The notes under the pieces were generated by a model. The model ran no database searches and was not told the origin of the DNA. It saw only the letters and a program-made list of their open reading frames with translations. Position numbers and translations under genes: made by a program. DNA of 64,000 bases from the NCBI GenBank assembly GCA_030527545.1, contig JAUNAP010000002.1, forward strand, positions 297,461 through 361,460. Reading direction: 5' to 3'. Each line of letters opens with the position of its first letter. Positions within the stretch are counted from its first letter, which is position 1. Below are positions 18,076-26,153 of the stretch, piece after piece. The DNA is from Actinomycetaceae bacterium (GTDB lineage: Bacteria > Actinomycetota > Actinomycetes > Actinomycetales > Actinomycetaceae).

Positions 18076-18978
18076 ATGCGTGCCCGTCTTGCCCGCATCC
18101 GCGGTGCCGAACGCGCGAGCGACCGCCCTTTGCCGCCGCGTTCGATGGCGCCTACCGCGACCCAGCGTGCCATTGCCATCGTCGTCGCGCTCGCCGCCCT
18201 GTTCTACTTCTTGTTCCCCATCTATTGGGTCGTCATTGCTTCGACGAAGTCGAATGCGGATCTCGTGTCGTCCTTCGGCCTGTGGTTTTCCGATTTTCGA
18301 CTCGATGAGAACTATGCCAAGCTCATGGGCTGGACGAAGGGCCTGTTCTGGCGGTGGGTTCTCAACTCGCTCATTTATTCGTGTGCGGCAGGCGCCATCG
18401 GCACGCTCTTGTCCGTCATGGCTGGTTACGCCCTGGCGAAGTTCCGCTTCCCCGGGCGCGCTGCGACACTGGGGATCATCATGGGCGGTCTCCTCATGCC
18501 CGTGGCTCTGTTGACGATCCCGCTCTACGTCATGTTCCAGCAGGTCGGGTTGGCTGACACGATGGCCTCGATCATTATTCCCTCGTGCGTGTCACCCTTC
18601 GGTGTCTTCCTGGGGTGGGTCTATGCGCAGCAGTCGGTGCCCACAGAACTCATCGAGGCGGCCCGCATAGACGGGGCAAGCGAGGCGCGGATCTTCTTTA
18701 CGATGGTGACGCGGTTGCTTGCGCCCGCGATGGTGACGATTTTTCTCTTCATCTTTGTGGCCACGTGGAACAACTTCCTCCTTCCCCTCATGATGATCTC
18801 GACGGATGCGCTCAAACCGGTCACGCTCGGGCTCTACGGGATGATGAGTTATTTCGCTCCCGCGAAGGGCGCGGTCATGTTGGGCGCCCTGCTGGGCGTC
18901 GTCCCCCTCATCATCCTGTTCCTTGCTCTCCAGCGTTTCTGGCGGGCGGGGCTCGCCGCTGGTTCGGTCAAGGGATAG
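18076..18978 (+). CDS. Sugar ABC transporter permease (MalG/MsmG type)
   Basis: 300 residues with six helices and the EAA loop EAARIDGASEAR. The N-terminal ~30 residues are basic and cytoplasmic. Partner of the preceding permease in the GH112-linked importer. It ends the operon; an AT-rich intergenic region with a candidate molybdate operator follows. Confidence 0.92.
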   Translation: MRARLARIRGAERASDRPLPPRSMAPTATQRAIAIVVALAALFYFLFPIYWVVIASTKSNADLVSSFGLWFSDFRLDENYAKLMGWTKGLFWRWVLNSLIYSCAAGAIGTLLSVMAGYALAKFRFPGRAATLGIIMGGLLMPVALLTIPLYVMFQQVGLADTMASIIIPSCVSPFGVFLGWVYAQQSVPTELIEAARIDGASEARIFFTMVTRLLAPAMVTIFLFIFVATWNNFLLPLMMISTDALKPVTLGLYGMMSYFAPAKGAVMLGALLGVVPLIILFLALQRFWRAGLAAGSVKG

Positions 18979-18988
18979 CAAAAAATCC

Positions 18989-19035
18989 GTATTTAAGGAT
19001 ACTGGCGTAGAAAAGTTCCGCGTATGCGGTAGGGT
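18989..19035 (+). promoter_or_regulatory. Promoter/operator region of the molybdate cluster
   Basis: Contains GTAT-N6-ATAC (18989-19002, within an AT-rich stretch), the inverted repeat CCGCGTATGCGG (19018-19029) and directly after it the -10 box TAGGGT (19030-19035). The box is 6 bases from the GTG start at 19042, so a leaderless mRNA is likely. The repeats are plausible sites for autoregulation by the ModE-like protein; this is inference. Confidence 0.45.
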
Positions 19036-19041
19036 GTGTGC

Positions 19042-19449
19042 GTGCCAAGCTACCGTATTTCCACTATCGCGTCCTTGCTGTCCGTCTCGGATGACACCGT
19101 ACGCCGCTGGCTCGACGAGGGCCTCATCGTCGCCGACGAGCACGCAAACGGGCCCCGTCGCGTCGATGGGGCATCCGTGGCCGCAATGGTTAAGGAGCGT
19201 CCGGAGATTCACCAATCTGCCGCGGGCCGCCAATCGCACTCGATGAGGAACCACCTTCCTGGCCTCGTCACAGCGGTCACGTCGGACCCGGTCATGAGCC
19301 AGGTGGAATTGCAGTGCGGGCCCTACAAGGTTGTGTCCTTGATTTCCACGCAGGCCGTGCGCGAACTGGAGCTCGTGCCCGGCACGGTGGCGACTGCGCA
19401 GATCAAGGCGACCAACGTCTCCATCGCCACGCAAAAGGACGTGTCATGA
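19042..19449 (+). CDS. Small ModE-like regulator: helix-turn-helix plus TOBE/MOP domain
   Basis: 135 residues from GTG 19042. The first ~50 residues are a MerR/excisionase-type winged helix (ISTIASLLSVSDDTVRRWLD, then a recognition wing with RRVDG). The last ~70 residues are a molybdate-binding TOBE/MOP domain (MSQVELQCGPYKVVSLIS and TAQIKATNVSIA). It is half the size of E. coli ModE and has only one MOP unit and a different HTH class. It overlaps modA by 4 bases, so it most likely senses molybdate and controls the uptake operon, and perhaps molybdoenzyme genes. Confidence 0.85.
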   Translation: MPSYRISTIASLLSVSDDTVRRWLDEGLIVADEHANGPRRVDGASVAAMVKERPEIHQSAAGRQSHSMRNHLPGLVTAVTSDPVMSQVELQCGPYKVVSLISTQAVRELELVPGTVATAQIKATNVSIATQKDVS

Positions 19450-20246
19450 TGCACCGCCGTCGTCTTGCCGCCGCCGCTGCCGCCTGCGCCATGGGCGCTC
19501 TCGCCCTAGCCTCGTGCACGAACGAGACGGGAACGCGTGACTCATCTCGCTCGGCGTCGAAGCCACAGGCCGCCGTCGTTTTCGCTGCCGCAAGCCTGTC
19601 TGAGGCCTTTCCGGCGATCGCCGCCGACGTTGTCGACGGCGGTCAAGACGCGGCAACCTTCACCTTCGACGGCTCTTCGGGCTTGCTCGATCAGCTCAAA
19701 GCAGGCGCCCGTGCGGACGTGTACGCCACCGCGGACACAGCGAACATGGAGGCAGCGAAAGAGGCCGGTCTCGTCGATGACTACGAGTCCTACGCCTCCA
19801 ACAGGCTCGTCCTCGGCGTCCCTAAGGGAAATCCCGCCGGCATCACGGGTCTTGACTCCTCCCTCGACGGCAAGAAACTCGTCATCTGCGCACAGGGTGT
19901 GCCCTGCGGTAATGCGACGCGCAAGCTCGCCGAGCGGCTCAAGGTGAGCCTCAAACCCGTCTCGGAGGAACAGAAGGTCACTGATGTGCGCGGCAAGGTG
20001 GCTTCGGGGGAGGCCGATGCGGGGCTCATGTACGCCACCGATGCGGCAGCGGAGCGTGACGCCATCGACGTCGTCGAGGTCGATGGCATCGACGATGACA
20101 TCAACGCCTATGAGATTGCTGTTCTCAAGGATGCTCCCCATCCCGAGGCCGCTCGCGCGTTCGTCAAGGCTGTCATGAGCGAGTCCGGCCAAAAGATTCT
20201 TAGGGACCACGGTTTTGGCCCGCCGCGCGACGCCGACTCCCGCTAG
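19446..20246 (+). CDS. modA: Molybdate-binding lipoprotein
   Basis: 266 residues, periplasmic-type binding protein capturing molybdate/tungstate for the ABC importer. The signal sequence ends at lipobox LASC (Cys24). The ModA body shows VVFAAASLSEAF at the N terminus, with the oxyanion-binding Ser residues, FDGSSGLLDQL, and the late EADAGLMYATDA. Start overlaps the regulator stop. The 3' end overlaps the permease-ATPase fusion gene by 32 bases, unusually long, if that gene really starts at its TTG. Confidence 0.93.
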   Translation: MMHRRRLAAAAAACAMGALALASCTNETGTRDSSRSASKPQAAVVFAAASLSEAFPAIAADVVDGGQDAATFTFDGSSGLLDQLKAGARADVYATADTANMEAAKEAGLVDDYESYASNRLVLGVPKGNPAGITGLDSSLDGKKLVICAQGVPCGNATRKLAERLKVSLKPVSEEQKVTDVRGKVASGEADAGLMYATDAAAERDAIDVVEVDGIDDDINAYEIAVLKDAPHPEAARAFVKAVMSESGQKILRDHGFGPPRDADSR

Positions 20247-21828
20247 CCCGCCGCTGCTCCACGTCCCGGCGGCCCTCGCGCTCGCTTTCCTTCTCATCCC
20301 GCTGGTCGCGATGGCGTGGCGGGTCCCGTGGGGGCAGGCGCTCGATTTGGTCGCCACGCGAGCGTCGTGCGAGGCGCTGTGGCTGTCGTTGCGAACGTGT
20401 GTGGCCTCGACGCTGCTGTGCCTCCTCATCGGTGTCCCGCTCGCGCTGCTTCTGGCTAGGGGTGGAGGCTGGGCTGGGGGCCTCGTGCGTGTCCTCGTCA
20501 CTCTTCCCATGGTGCTGCCCCCGGTCGTCGCGGGCCTCGCGCTACTGGCGACGTGGGGGCGCCGCGGGCTCGTCGGCGAGCGCCTGGACGCGTGGGGCAT
20601 CGAGATCGGTTTTACGACGATCGCCGTCATCATCGCACAGACCTTTGTGGCCCTTCCCTATCTGGTCACTACAGTCGAGGCCGCCGAACGTCAACGCGGT
20701 GGCGCCCACGAGCGCGCGGCGCGTCAGCTGGGCGCGGGCCGGTGGCGGGTTTTCCTCACCGTGACTCTGCCCCTGGCGGCACCCTCTATCGTCGCCGGGG
20801 GAGCGCTTGCCTTTGCCCGTAGCCTCGGGGAATTTGGGGCAACGATTGCTTTCGCGGGGTCCTTGCAGGGGGTGACTCGAACGTTGCCGTTGGAGATTTA
20901 TCTCCAGCGAGAAACCGAGACGTCGAGAGCCCTTACGCTGGCCGTCCTTCTCATTGCGGTTGCGATTGTCGTGGTCGCGGGTGCCCAGGTCGTCCGCCAC
21001 GTATGGGGTCCCGGCCGTCCGCTGCGCCGGCCTGTGCGCGTGGACCGGCACGTTTCGGCGCCGCCACGACGCACACGTGAGGGCCCGGCCGGGCTGGTTT
21101 CGGCGAAGCTTCCTGAGCGTGGCGTTGACGCCGAAGTGAGGTTTCCCGCGGGGATGGTTACTGCGCTCGTTGGTTCCAACGGTGCGGGCAAGTCGACCAT
21201 CCTGGGGGTGGTAGCGGGCGAGCTCACAGGCCAAGGCGGGGTGCGCTGGTCCCGGCCCGCACGGGTGGTCCTTCTCGCTCAAGACGAGGCGCTCTTCCCG
21301 CACCTCAACGTCCTCGACAATGTCGCCTACGGGCCACGGTCGTTAGGAGCTGGTCGCGATGAGGCGCGTGCTCTCGCGTGGAGAGAACTCCTCAACGTCG
21401 GCATGGAGTGGGCGGCGGGCCGTGCCGTTTCTCAACTGTCGGGCGGCCAGGCCCAACGGGTCGCCATTGCGCGAGCGCTGGCTACAGACCCCGATGTTGT
21501 TGCTCTCGACGAGCCGATGGCCGGGCTCGACGCCTCATCCGCGCAGGCAGTACGACGCGCAATTAACGAGATGGCTCCAGCGACGCGGCTCGTCGTCACC
21601 CACGACCTTGGCGACGTCATCGCACTCGACGCCCACGTCGTTCTCGTTGAGGACGGGGGAGTGAAAGCGGCGGGGCCGTGGCGGGAACTCGCCGAGGCCG
21701 GTGACGGCGAACTCCTTCGCCTCGCCCGCATCGCGGCGGCGAGTGCGCTGGGCGGGCAGAGTCCCGACGGGGAAGGCGGGGGCGGGTCTCAGGCCCGCCA
21801 CACTCCCGAACGGCCACCGGCCTTGTAG
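20215..21828 (+). CDS. modBC: Molybdate ABC transporter permease-ATPase fusion (ModB-ModC)
   Basis: 537 residues in one open frame. Residues 15-265 are a ModB permease with about six helices and the EAA loop near 166-192 (RAARQLGAGRWRVF). Residues 300-500 are a ModC ATPase: Walker A GSNGAGKS (320-327), signature LSGGQ (408-412), Walker B VVALDEP (429-435) and switch His463. The ~35-residue linker is Arg/Pro-rich. The usual C-terminal MOP domain of ModC is absent; the tail is Gly/Pro-rich. The start is probably TTG 20215, behind AGGGA, inside modA. Its 3' end overlaps convergent moaC by 40 bases. Confidence 0.9.
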   Translation: MARRATPTPASPPLLHVPAALALAFLLIPLVAMAWRVPWGQALDLVATRASCEALWLSLRTCVASTLLCLLIGVPLALLLARGGGWAGGLVRVLVTLPMVLPPVVAGLALLATWGRRGLVGERLDAWGIEIGFTTIAVIIAQTFVALPYLVTTVEAAERQRGGAHERAARQLGAGRWRVFLTVTLPLAAPSIVAGGALAFARSLGEFGATIAFAGSLQGVTRTLPLEIYLQRETETSRALTLAVLLIAVAIVVVAGAQVVRHVWGPGRPLRRPVRVDRHVSAPPRRTREGPAGLVSAKLPERGVDAEVRFPAGMVTALVGSNGAGKSTILGVVAGELTGQGGVRWSRPARVVLLAQDEALFPHLNVLDNVAYGPRSLGAGRDEARALAWRELLNVGMEWAAGRAVSQLSGGQAQRVAIARALATDPDVVALDEPMAGLDASSAQAVRRAINEMAPATRLVVTHDLGDVIALDAHVVLVEDGGVKAAGPWRELAEAGDGELLRLARIAAASALGGQSPDGEGGGGSQARHTPERPPAL

Positions 21829-22256
21829 GTGATGCGCGCCGAGTCGATGCTCACGTTGCGGTCGACGCCCTTAACCATATCGACGAGGGCGAGCGCGGCG
21901 ACGCTAACCGCGGTGAGGGCCTCCATCTCGATGCCGGTGCGGTCGGCCGTCTTGACGTGGGACGATATCCGTACCCCGGCCTCGGTGATCTCGAGGTCGA
22001 CGCTGCAGTAGTGGACAGCGATCGGGTGTGCGAGCGGGAGGAGCTCGGGGGTGCGTTTGGCCGCCGCGATGCCCGCGATACGGGCGACGGCGAGGGCGTC
22101 TCCCTTGGGGACGTCGTCGTTGGTGAGAGCGGCGAGGATCCTCGGCGAGCAGGCGACGAAAGCCTCCGCGCGGGCTTCGCGCACGGTCGGGTTCTTAGCG
22201 GTGACGTCGACCATGCGGGCGTTGCCGGCCGAATCAATGTGCGTCAGTTGTGACAT
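21789..22256 (-). CDS. moaC: Cyclic pyranopterin monophosphate synthase accessory protein MoaC
   Basis: 155 residues. With MoaA converts GTP to cyclic pyranopterin monophosphate, the first step of molybdenum cofactor synthesis. Signature regions: THIDSAGNARMVDV at the N terminus, LLPLAHPI with the active-site His, and TGIEMEALTAVSVAALALVDMVK. ATG 22256 has AGGAG 7 bases upstream and is preferred over the ATG two codons earlier. It is the last gene of the moeB-moeA-moaC operon, 10 bases after moeA. Confidence 0.96.
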   Translation of the reverse strand: MSQLTHIDSAGNARMVDVTAKNPTVREARAEAFVACSPRILAALTNDDVPKGDALAVARIAGIAAAKRTPELLPLAHPIAVHYCSVDLEITEAGVRISSHVKTADRTGIEMEALTAVSVAALALVDMVKGVDRNVSIDSARITYKAGGRSGVWRA

Positions 22257-22266
22257 GAACATTCTC

Positions 22267-23532
22267 CTAGACGGTGATGACGTCGATGATCGACCACGGC
22301 TCGACGCGATCGACCTCTTCAGCGATAACGGCGAGACCGGTCGCCGCGTGGAGGGATGCCGCAAAATGCGATCGGGACCCGAGCTCATGGGTGGGGTGGG
22401 CGATCGGGGTGTCGCCGGGGCGGGTGGCTTCCTCGAGATGGACGGGTACGAACTGGCGTCGCCCGAGCGGGGAACGCCAACCACGGGAGGCAGTGGCGAC
22501 CCGGTGAGTGTGCACGCGGCGCAGATCCTGGCCGGACAGGGCGGCGAGGAGCGGGCGCACGAGCAGGTGGAAGGACACGAATACGCTGACGGGGTTACCC
22601 GGCAAAGCCGCCAGGTAGGCCTGTCCCTCCGGCGTGTCGATGCGAGCGAAGCCCTGTGGTTTGCCCGGCTGCATGGCGACCTTTTCGAAGATGAAGTCGA
22701 AGGAGGATCCAGCCATTTTGACGACATCGTAGGCACCCGCTGAGACTCCTCCAGAGGTGACGATGAGGTCGTGGTCCCTGGCCAGCTCGGTGACGAGTTC
22801 GCCGTAGCGTTGGGGATCGTCGGGACAGTGGGTCTGGGTGCGAACGTCGACGTCGCAGCGCGTGAGCAAGGCAGCGAGCAGGAGGGAGTTGGAGTCGGGG
22901 ATCTGAGCGTCGTCGAGGTCTGCTCCGGGCGCGGCGAGTTCGTCGCCCGTCGAGACGACGGCTGCCGTGATGCGCGGGTGGACACTCACCGTCGAGGCGC
23001 CGATGGACACGGCGGAGGACAGGGCGGCCGGGGTGAGGACGGTGCCGGCACGCAGGACAACGTCGCCAACGCGCGCGTCCTCTCCGGCGTGGCGCACGTT
23101 GGCGCCCGCGCGGGGCAGACACGTGATGGTCACCTGTTCGGGCAGGGGGAGTGGGCCCGCGGGCAGCGTCGTGTCTTCGACCTTGACGACAGTGTCGGCG
23201 CCGGCGGGCATGCGCGCCCCAGTCATGATCCGCCATGCGCTCCCGGGTGCGCACACGTGCGGGGTTGAATCTCCGGCGGGAATATCGCCGGCGACCGGGA
23301 GGGTCGTGGGCACCGCGTGGTCACCCTCGGCGAGCTCGACACTGTCGGGGAGGTCGCACGAGCGCACGGCGAAGCCGTCCATCGCGGAGTTCGCGAACCG
23401 GGGGACGTCCAGGCGCGCGCTCACATCCTTAGCGAGCGTGAGCCCCAGGCACTGCCCGACGGGGAGTCCGAGCGGGGGCATGGGCTCGACCCTGGCGAGA
23501 ATCTCATCGAGGTAGCGCTCGAGAGGAATCAT
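22267..23532 (-). CDS. moeA: Molybdopterin molybdenumtransferase
   Basis: 421 residues, inserts molybdate into adenylylated molybdopterin. The MoeA domains are clear: N-terminal ALDV-type segment LDVPRFANSAMDGFAVR, GDIPAGD, the MPT-binding core with STGDEL, DSNSLLLAA, and TSGGVSAGAYD, and a C-terminal domain IV. Start overlaps the moeB stop by 4 bases. The partner enzyme MogA/MoaB, which adenylylates molybdopterin, is not encoded in this window. Confidence 0.96.
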   Translation of the reverse strand: MIPLERYLDEILARVEPMPPLGLPVGQCLGLTLAKDVSARLDVPRFANSAMDGFAVRSCDLPDSVELAEGDHAVPTTLPVAGDIPAGDSTPHVCAPGSAWRIMTGARMPAGADTVVKVEDTTLPAGPLPLPEQVTITCLPRAGANVRHAGEDARVGDVVLRAGTVLTPAALSSAVSIGASTVSVHPRITAAVVSTGDELAAPGADLDDAQIPDSNSLLLAALLTRCDVDVRTQTHCPDDPQRYGELVTELARDHDLIVTSGGVSAGAYDVVKMAGSSFDFIFEKVAMQPGKPQGFARIDTPEGQAYLAALPGNPVSVFVSFHLLVRPLLAALSGQDLRRVHTHRVATASRGWRSPLGRRQFVPVHLEEATRPGDTPIAHPTHELGSRSHFAASLHAATGLAVIAEEVDRVEPWSIIDVITV

Positions 23533-24245
23533 GTGAGGTCCTTTCGGTGGGTGGCGAGGGTGACGACGTTCCAGCTTCCCTGTGCGGCGTCGACGATGAG
23601 GAGCGAACCGATGAGAGGTCTACCGGCGCCCGTGAGGATCTTGACGACCTCCGTGGCCATCGTGGAGCCGGCTTGACCGCACACGGCCCCGAGTACGCCG
23701 TCGGTGCGCGAGGTGGGGGTGGTTCCTAGGGGCGGCGGAGCGGGGTAGAGGGAGCGCAGGCTGATGCCTTCGGCGAAGACGGATACCTGATAGGTCATGC
23801 CGACAAGCGTGCCCCACACGAGGGGGCGCGCGAGGTCGCGGCACGTGTCGGACAGGAGGTATTTTGCTTCGAAGTTGTCGGTGGCGTCGACGATGACGTC
23901 GTAGCCGCTGAGGACGTGGCGGGCGTTGTCCGGGGTGATTCCCTCTTCGACCTGGACTCGTAGATGGGGGTTGAGGGCGCGGATGGTGAGCGCCGCCGAG
24001 TGGGCTTTGACCTCGCCGAGCCTGTGGGCGGGGTGGATGACCTGGCGCTGGAGATTGGATACTTCGACCCGGTCGGGGTCGGATACGCCGATCGTTCCGA
24101 CTCCGGCGGCGGCGAGGTAGGCGAGCACGGGCGAGCCGAGTCCCCCGCATCCCACGACGAGAACGCGGGAGGCCTGGATGCGGGCGATCCCGGTTTCGCC
24201 GATACCTTCGACGAGGGCCGTGGGACGGTCTCGTTCATCTACCAT
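23529..24245 (-). CDS. moeB: Molybdopterin-synthase adenylyltransferase (ThiF/MoeB family)
   Basis: 238 residues, activates the C-terminal Gly-Gly of MoaD as an acyl-adenylate. ATP-binding GCGGLGSP, then SDPDRVEVSNLQRQ and VDATDNFEAKYLL are diagnostic. Where most homologues read SCAEAGVLG this one reads SRTDGVLG, so the conserved Cys is missing, and the paired CxxC zinc motifs are not evident. It could therefore be a divergent E1-like enzyme. The start at ATG 24245 follows GAAAGAAG. Divergent from moaE. Confidence 0.9.
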   Translation of the reverse strand: MVDERDRPTALVEGIGETGIARIQASRVLVVGCGGLGSPVLAYLAAAGVGTIGVSDPDRVEVSNLQRQVIHPAHRLGEVKAHSAALTIRALNPHLRVQVEEGITPDNARHVLSGYDVIVDATDNFEAKYLLSDTCRDLARPLVWGTLVGMTYQVSVFAEGISLRSLYPAPPPLGTTPTSRTDGVLGAVCGQAGSTMATEVVKILTGAGRPLIGSLLIVDAAQGSWNVVTLATHRKDLT

Positions 24246-24300
24246 GGGCACTTCTTTCAAGATGTCGCTACGCTCGGCGGTAGCGAGCGAGGAGGTTGAC

Positions 24301-24705
24301 ATGGAATTGTCGTGGCGAGTGAGCGATGAGCCTCTCACCTGCTGTGAGGATATGGCCCCGGAGGCGGGAGCGCGAGTGCGTTTCGACGGGGTGGTGCGCG
24401 ACCATGACGGCGGCCGCGGTGTCGAACGCCTCGTGTACGCGGCCCACCCGGACGCGGAGCGGTTTTTGGGCGAGGCGTTGGCGAGGGCCACGGCGGGGCG
24501 CGCGCTCACGGCCTGCCGCGCGTTTCATCGTGTCGGTGAGCTCGCGATAGGTGAGGTCGCACTCGTTGTTGTCGTTGATGCGCCTCACCGTGGGGAGGCG
24601 TTCGCCGCGGCCGCGGCGATTGTCGACGAGATTAAGAGCAGCGTGCCTATCTGGAAGGACCAGTATTTCGTTGACGGCACGCACGAGTGGACCAACTGTC
24701 CTTAG
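24301..24705 (+). CDS. moaE: Molybdopterin synthase catalytic subunit
   Basis: 134 residues, large subunit of the MoaD2-MoaE2 synthase that makes molybdopterin from precursor Z. Conserved elements: RFDGVVRDHDGGRGVERLVYAAH near the N terminus (arginine-rich MoaD-tail channel), HRVGELAIGEVAL, and the Lys-bearing IWKDQYFVDGTHEW at the end. Strong SD GAGGAGG. Transcribed divergently from moeB, and its stop overlaps the stop of moaD on the other strand by 4 bases. Confidence 0.95.
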   Translation: MELSWRVSDEPLTCCEDMAPEAGARVRFDGVVRDHDGGRGVERLVYAAHPDAERFLGEALARATAGRALTACRAFHRVGELAIGEVALVVVVDAPHRGEAFAAAAAIVDEIKSSVPIWKDQYFVDGTHEWTNCP

Positions 24706-24935
24706 CCGCCGGCGAAGGGTGGCAGGACGTCAAGCTGTTCCGCCTGCCCGACCGGGGCGTTTGCGTCCGTGAGAGTGCCGTCGAGGAGGAACGAGGCGAC
24801 GGCGAGGACCCGGCTGACGTCGGCGTCGGTTCCAGCCTGGGCGGCTTCGGCGACGCTGAGACCTGTGGCGTCGACGGTCGCCTGGGCGCGTCCGGCGGCG
24901 TGGGCGGCGCCCGCGAAGTAGCGAATGACGGTCAT
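24702..24935 (-). CDS. moaD: Molybdopterin synthase sulfur carrier subunit
   Basis: 77 residues with a ubiquitin-like fold and the required C-terminal PPFAGG, whose Gly-Gly carries the thiocarboxylate sulfur. The N-terminal VIRYFAGAAHAAG is typical. ATG 24935 has AGGATGAGA-type SD within the end of moaA. Follows moaA with one base between, so the two are co-transcribed, while the MoaE partner is on the opposite strand. Confidence 0.93.
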   Translation of the reverse strand: MTVIRYFAGAAHAAGRAQATVDATGLSVAEAAQAGTDADVSRVLAVASFLLDGTLTDANAPVGQAEQLDVLPPFAGG

Positions 24936-24936
24936 C

Positions 24937-25953
24937 TCATCCTCCAATCTGGGACAGCGAGTAGGCCTGGGGTACTTCGGGCAGCCAGCGGTGGCCTCGC
25001 GGCTTGGCGGCTTGACCATCGGCCCACGCACGGGCGATGGCGGCGTCGCTGGCGCCACTACGTAGCAGGTGTTTGAGGTCGACGTGGGTCCGTGAGAACA
25101 GACACGGGTACATGCGCCCGTCGGCGGACAGCCGCGTGCGGGTGCATCGGTCGCAAAAGGGCGCGCTCATGGAGGCGATGATGCCGACGATTCCCGCGGG
25201 ATGGTCCTCGCCTTTGGCAATGTCCCACGTGGTTGCGGGTGCGTGCGGGTCGTCTTGTGTGCGCGGGGTGAGGGTGAAGTGCCGGCTCAGCTCGGCGAAA
25301 ATGTCCTCGCCGGTGGGGGCAGAGTGGTCGTGGGGCATGGGGCCGATCGGCATCCATTCGATAGCCCGCCATTGCCATCCGCGCGCCAGGCAGAAGCGAA
25401 CGAGCGCGCCGATCTCGGCGAGGGAGGTCTCGTCGACGATAACGGTGTTGACTTTGACGGGATCAAGCGGCGAGGCGGCGACGGCATCGAGACCGGCGAG
25501 GAGATCGTCGAAACGCGATCGTCTCGTCAGGTCGGCGAAGCGTGAAGACTCGAGGGTGTCGACGGAGAGATTGATGCGTTCGAGACCGGCATCGGTGAGC
25601 GCGGGGATAGCCGAAGCCAGACCGATGGCGTTCGTTGTCAGCGCGACGTGCGGTGTGAGTCCGGCTGCCTCGAAGGCTTCGGAGCAGCCGGCAACGATCT
25701 GCGCCAGGTCGGGCCGCAGGAGCGGCTCGCCACCGCTCAAACGGATGTCGCGGATCCCGAGTTCGATCCCGATGCGGGCGAGGCGCGTGAATTCCTCGGG
25801 GGTGAGGAGGTCGTCGCGGCGGGTCCATGTCGCGGCGTCGGCGGGCAGGCAGTAGACGCAGCGCAGGTTGCATCGGTCGGTGACCGAAATACGCAGATCC
25901 GTGCCCACGCGTCCGTGGGCGTCAGCGAGCCGCGTCGGCCAATTGTCAGCCAC
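24937..25953 (-). CDS. moaA: GTP 3',8-cyclase (radical SAM)
   Basis: 338 residues. Radical SAM enzyme that starts cofactor synthesis from GTP. The N-terminal cluster motif reads CNLRCVYC (CxxxCxxC), and the C-terminal cluster has CDRCTRTRL followed by a third Cys in RMYPC. The C-terminal Gly-Gly (QIGG) needed for activity with MoaC is present. I choose GTG 25953 because a near-perfect AAAGGAGGGG lies 5-6 bases upstream; an ATG at 25974 is in frame but lacks an SD. Divergent from dmsA. Confidence 0.95.
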   Translation of the reverse strand: MADNWPTRLADAHGRVGTDLRISVTDRCNLRCVYCLPADAATWTRRDDLLTPEEFTRLARIGIELGIRDIRLSGGEPLLRPDLAQIVAGCSEAFEAAGLTPHVALTTNAIGLASAIPALTDAGLERINLSVDTLESSRFADLTRRSRFDDLLAGLDAVAASPLDPVKVNTVIVDETSLAEIGALVRFCLARGWQWRAIEWMPIGPMPHDHSAPTGEDIFAELSRHFTLTPRTQDDPHAPATTWDIAKGEDHPAGIVGIIASMSAPFCDRCTRTRLSADGRMYPCLFSRTHVDLKHLLRSGASDAAIARAWADGQAAKPRGHRWLPEVPQAYSLSQIGG

Positions 25954-26153
25954 ATTCCCCTCCTTTCGCACCATGGGAAGCCTAAGCGAGAGCCGGCGAC
26001 GTGGCGAGCCGAGCGGCGCGGAGTCAATATCGATAGGACAAAGGGACATATTTGTGTAATCGTGACCCCCGAGAATCCGCGCAACGGCGGCGCTCAACCG
26101 CGGAGGAGATAGTCTCGATTGATCTGTGTCACATCGAGGCAGAGAGGATGACG

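Noticed and set aside
22257..22985. Long minus-strand frame joined upstream of moaC
   Set aside because: It is the antiparallel-frame shadow of moeA on the same strand; the translated part is low-complexity Ser/Pro/Arg and lacks motifs. MoaC begins at 22256.
25974..26153. Possible molybdenum-cofactor riboswitch in the moaA/dmsA divergent region
   Set aside because: No conserved helices of the Moco RNA motif could be recognised, and moaA has a very short leader.
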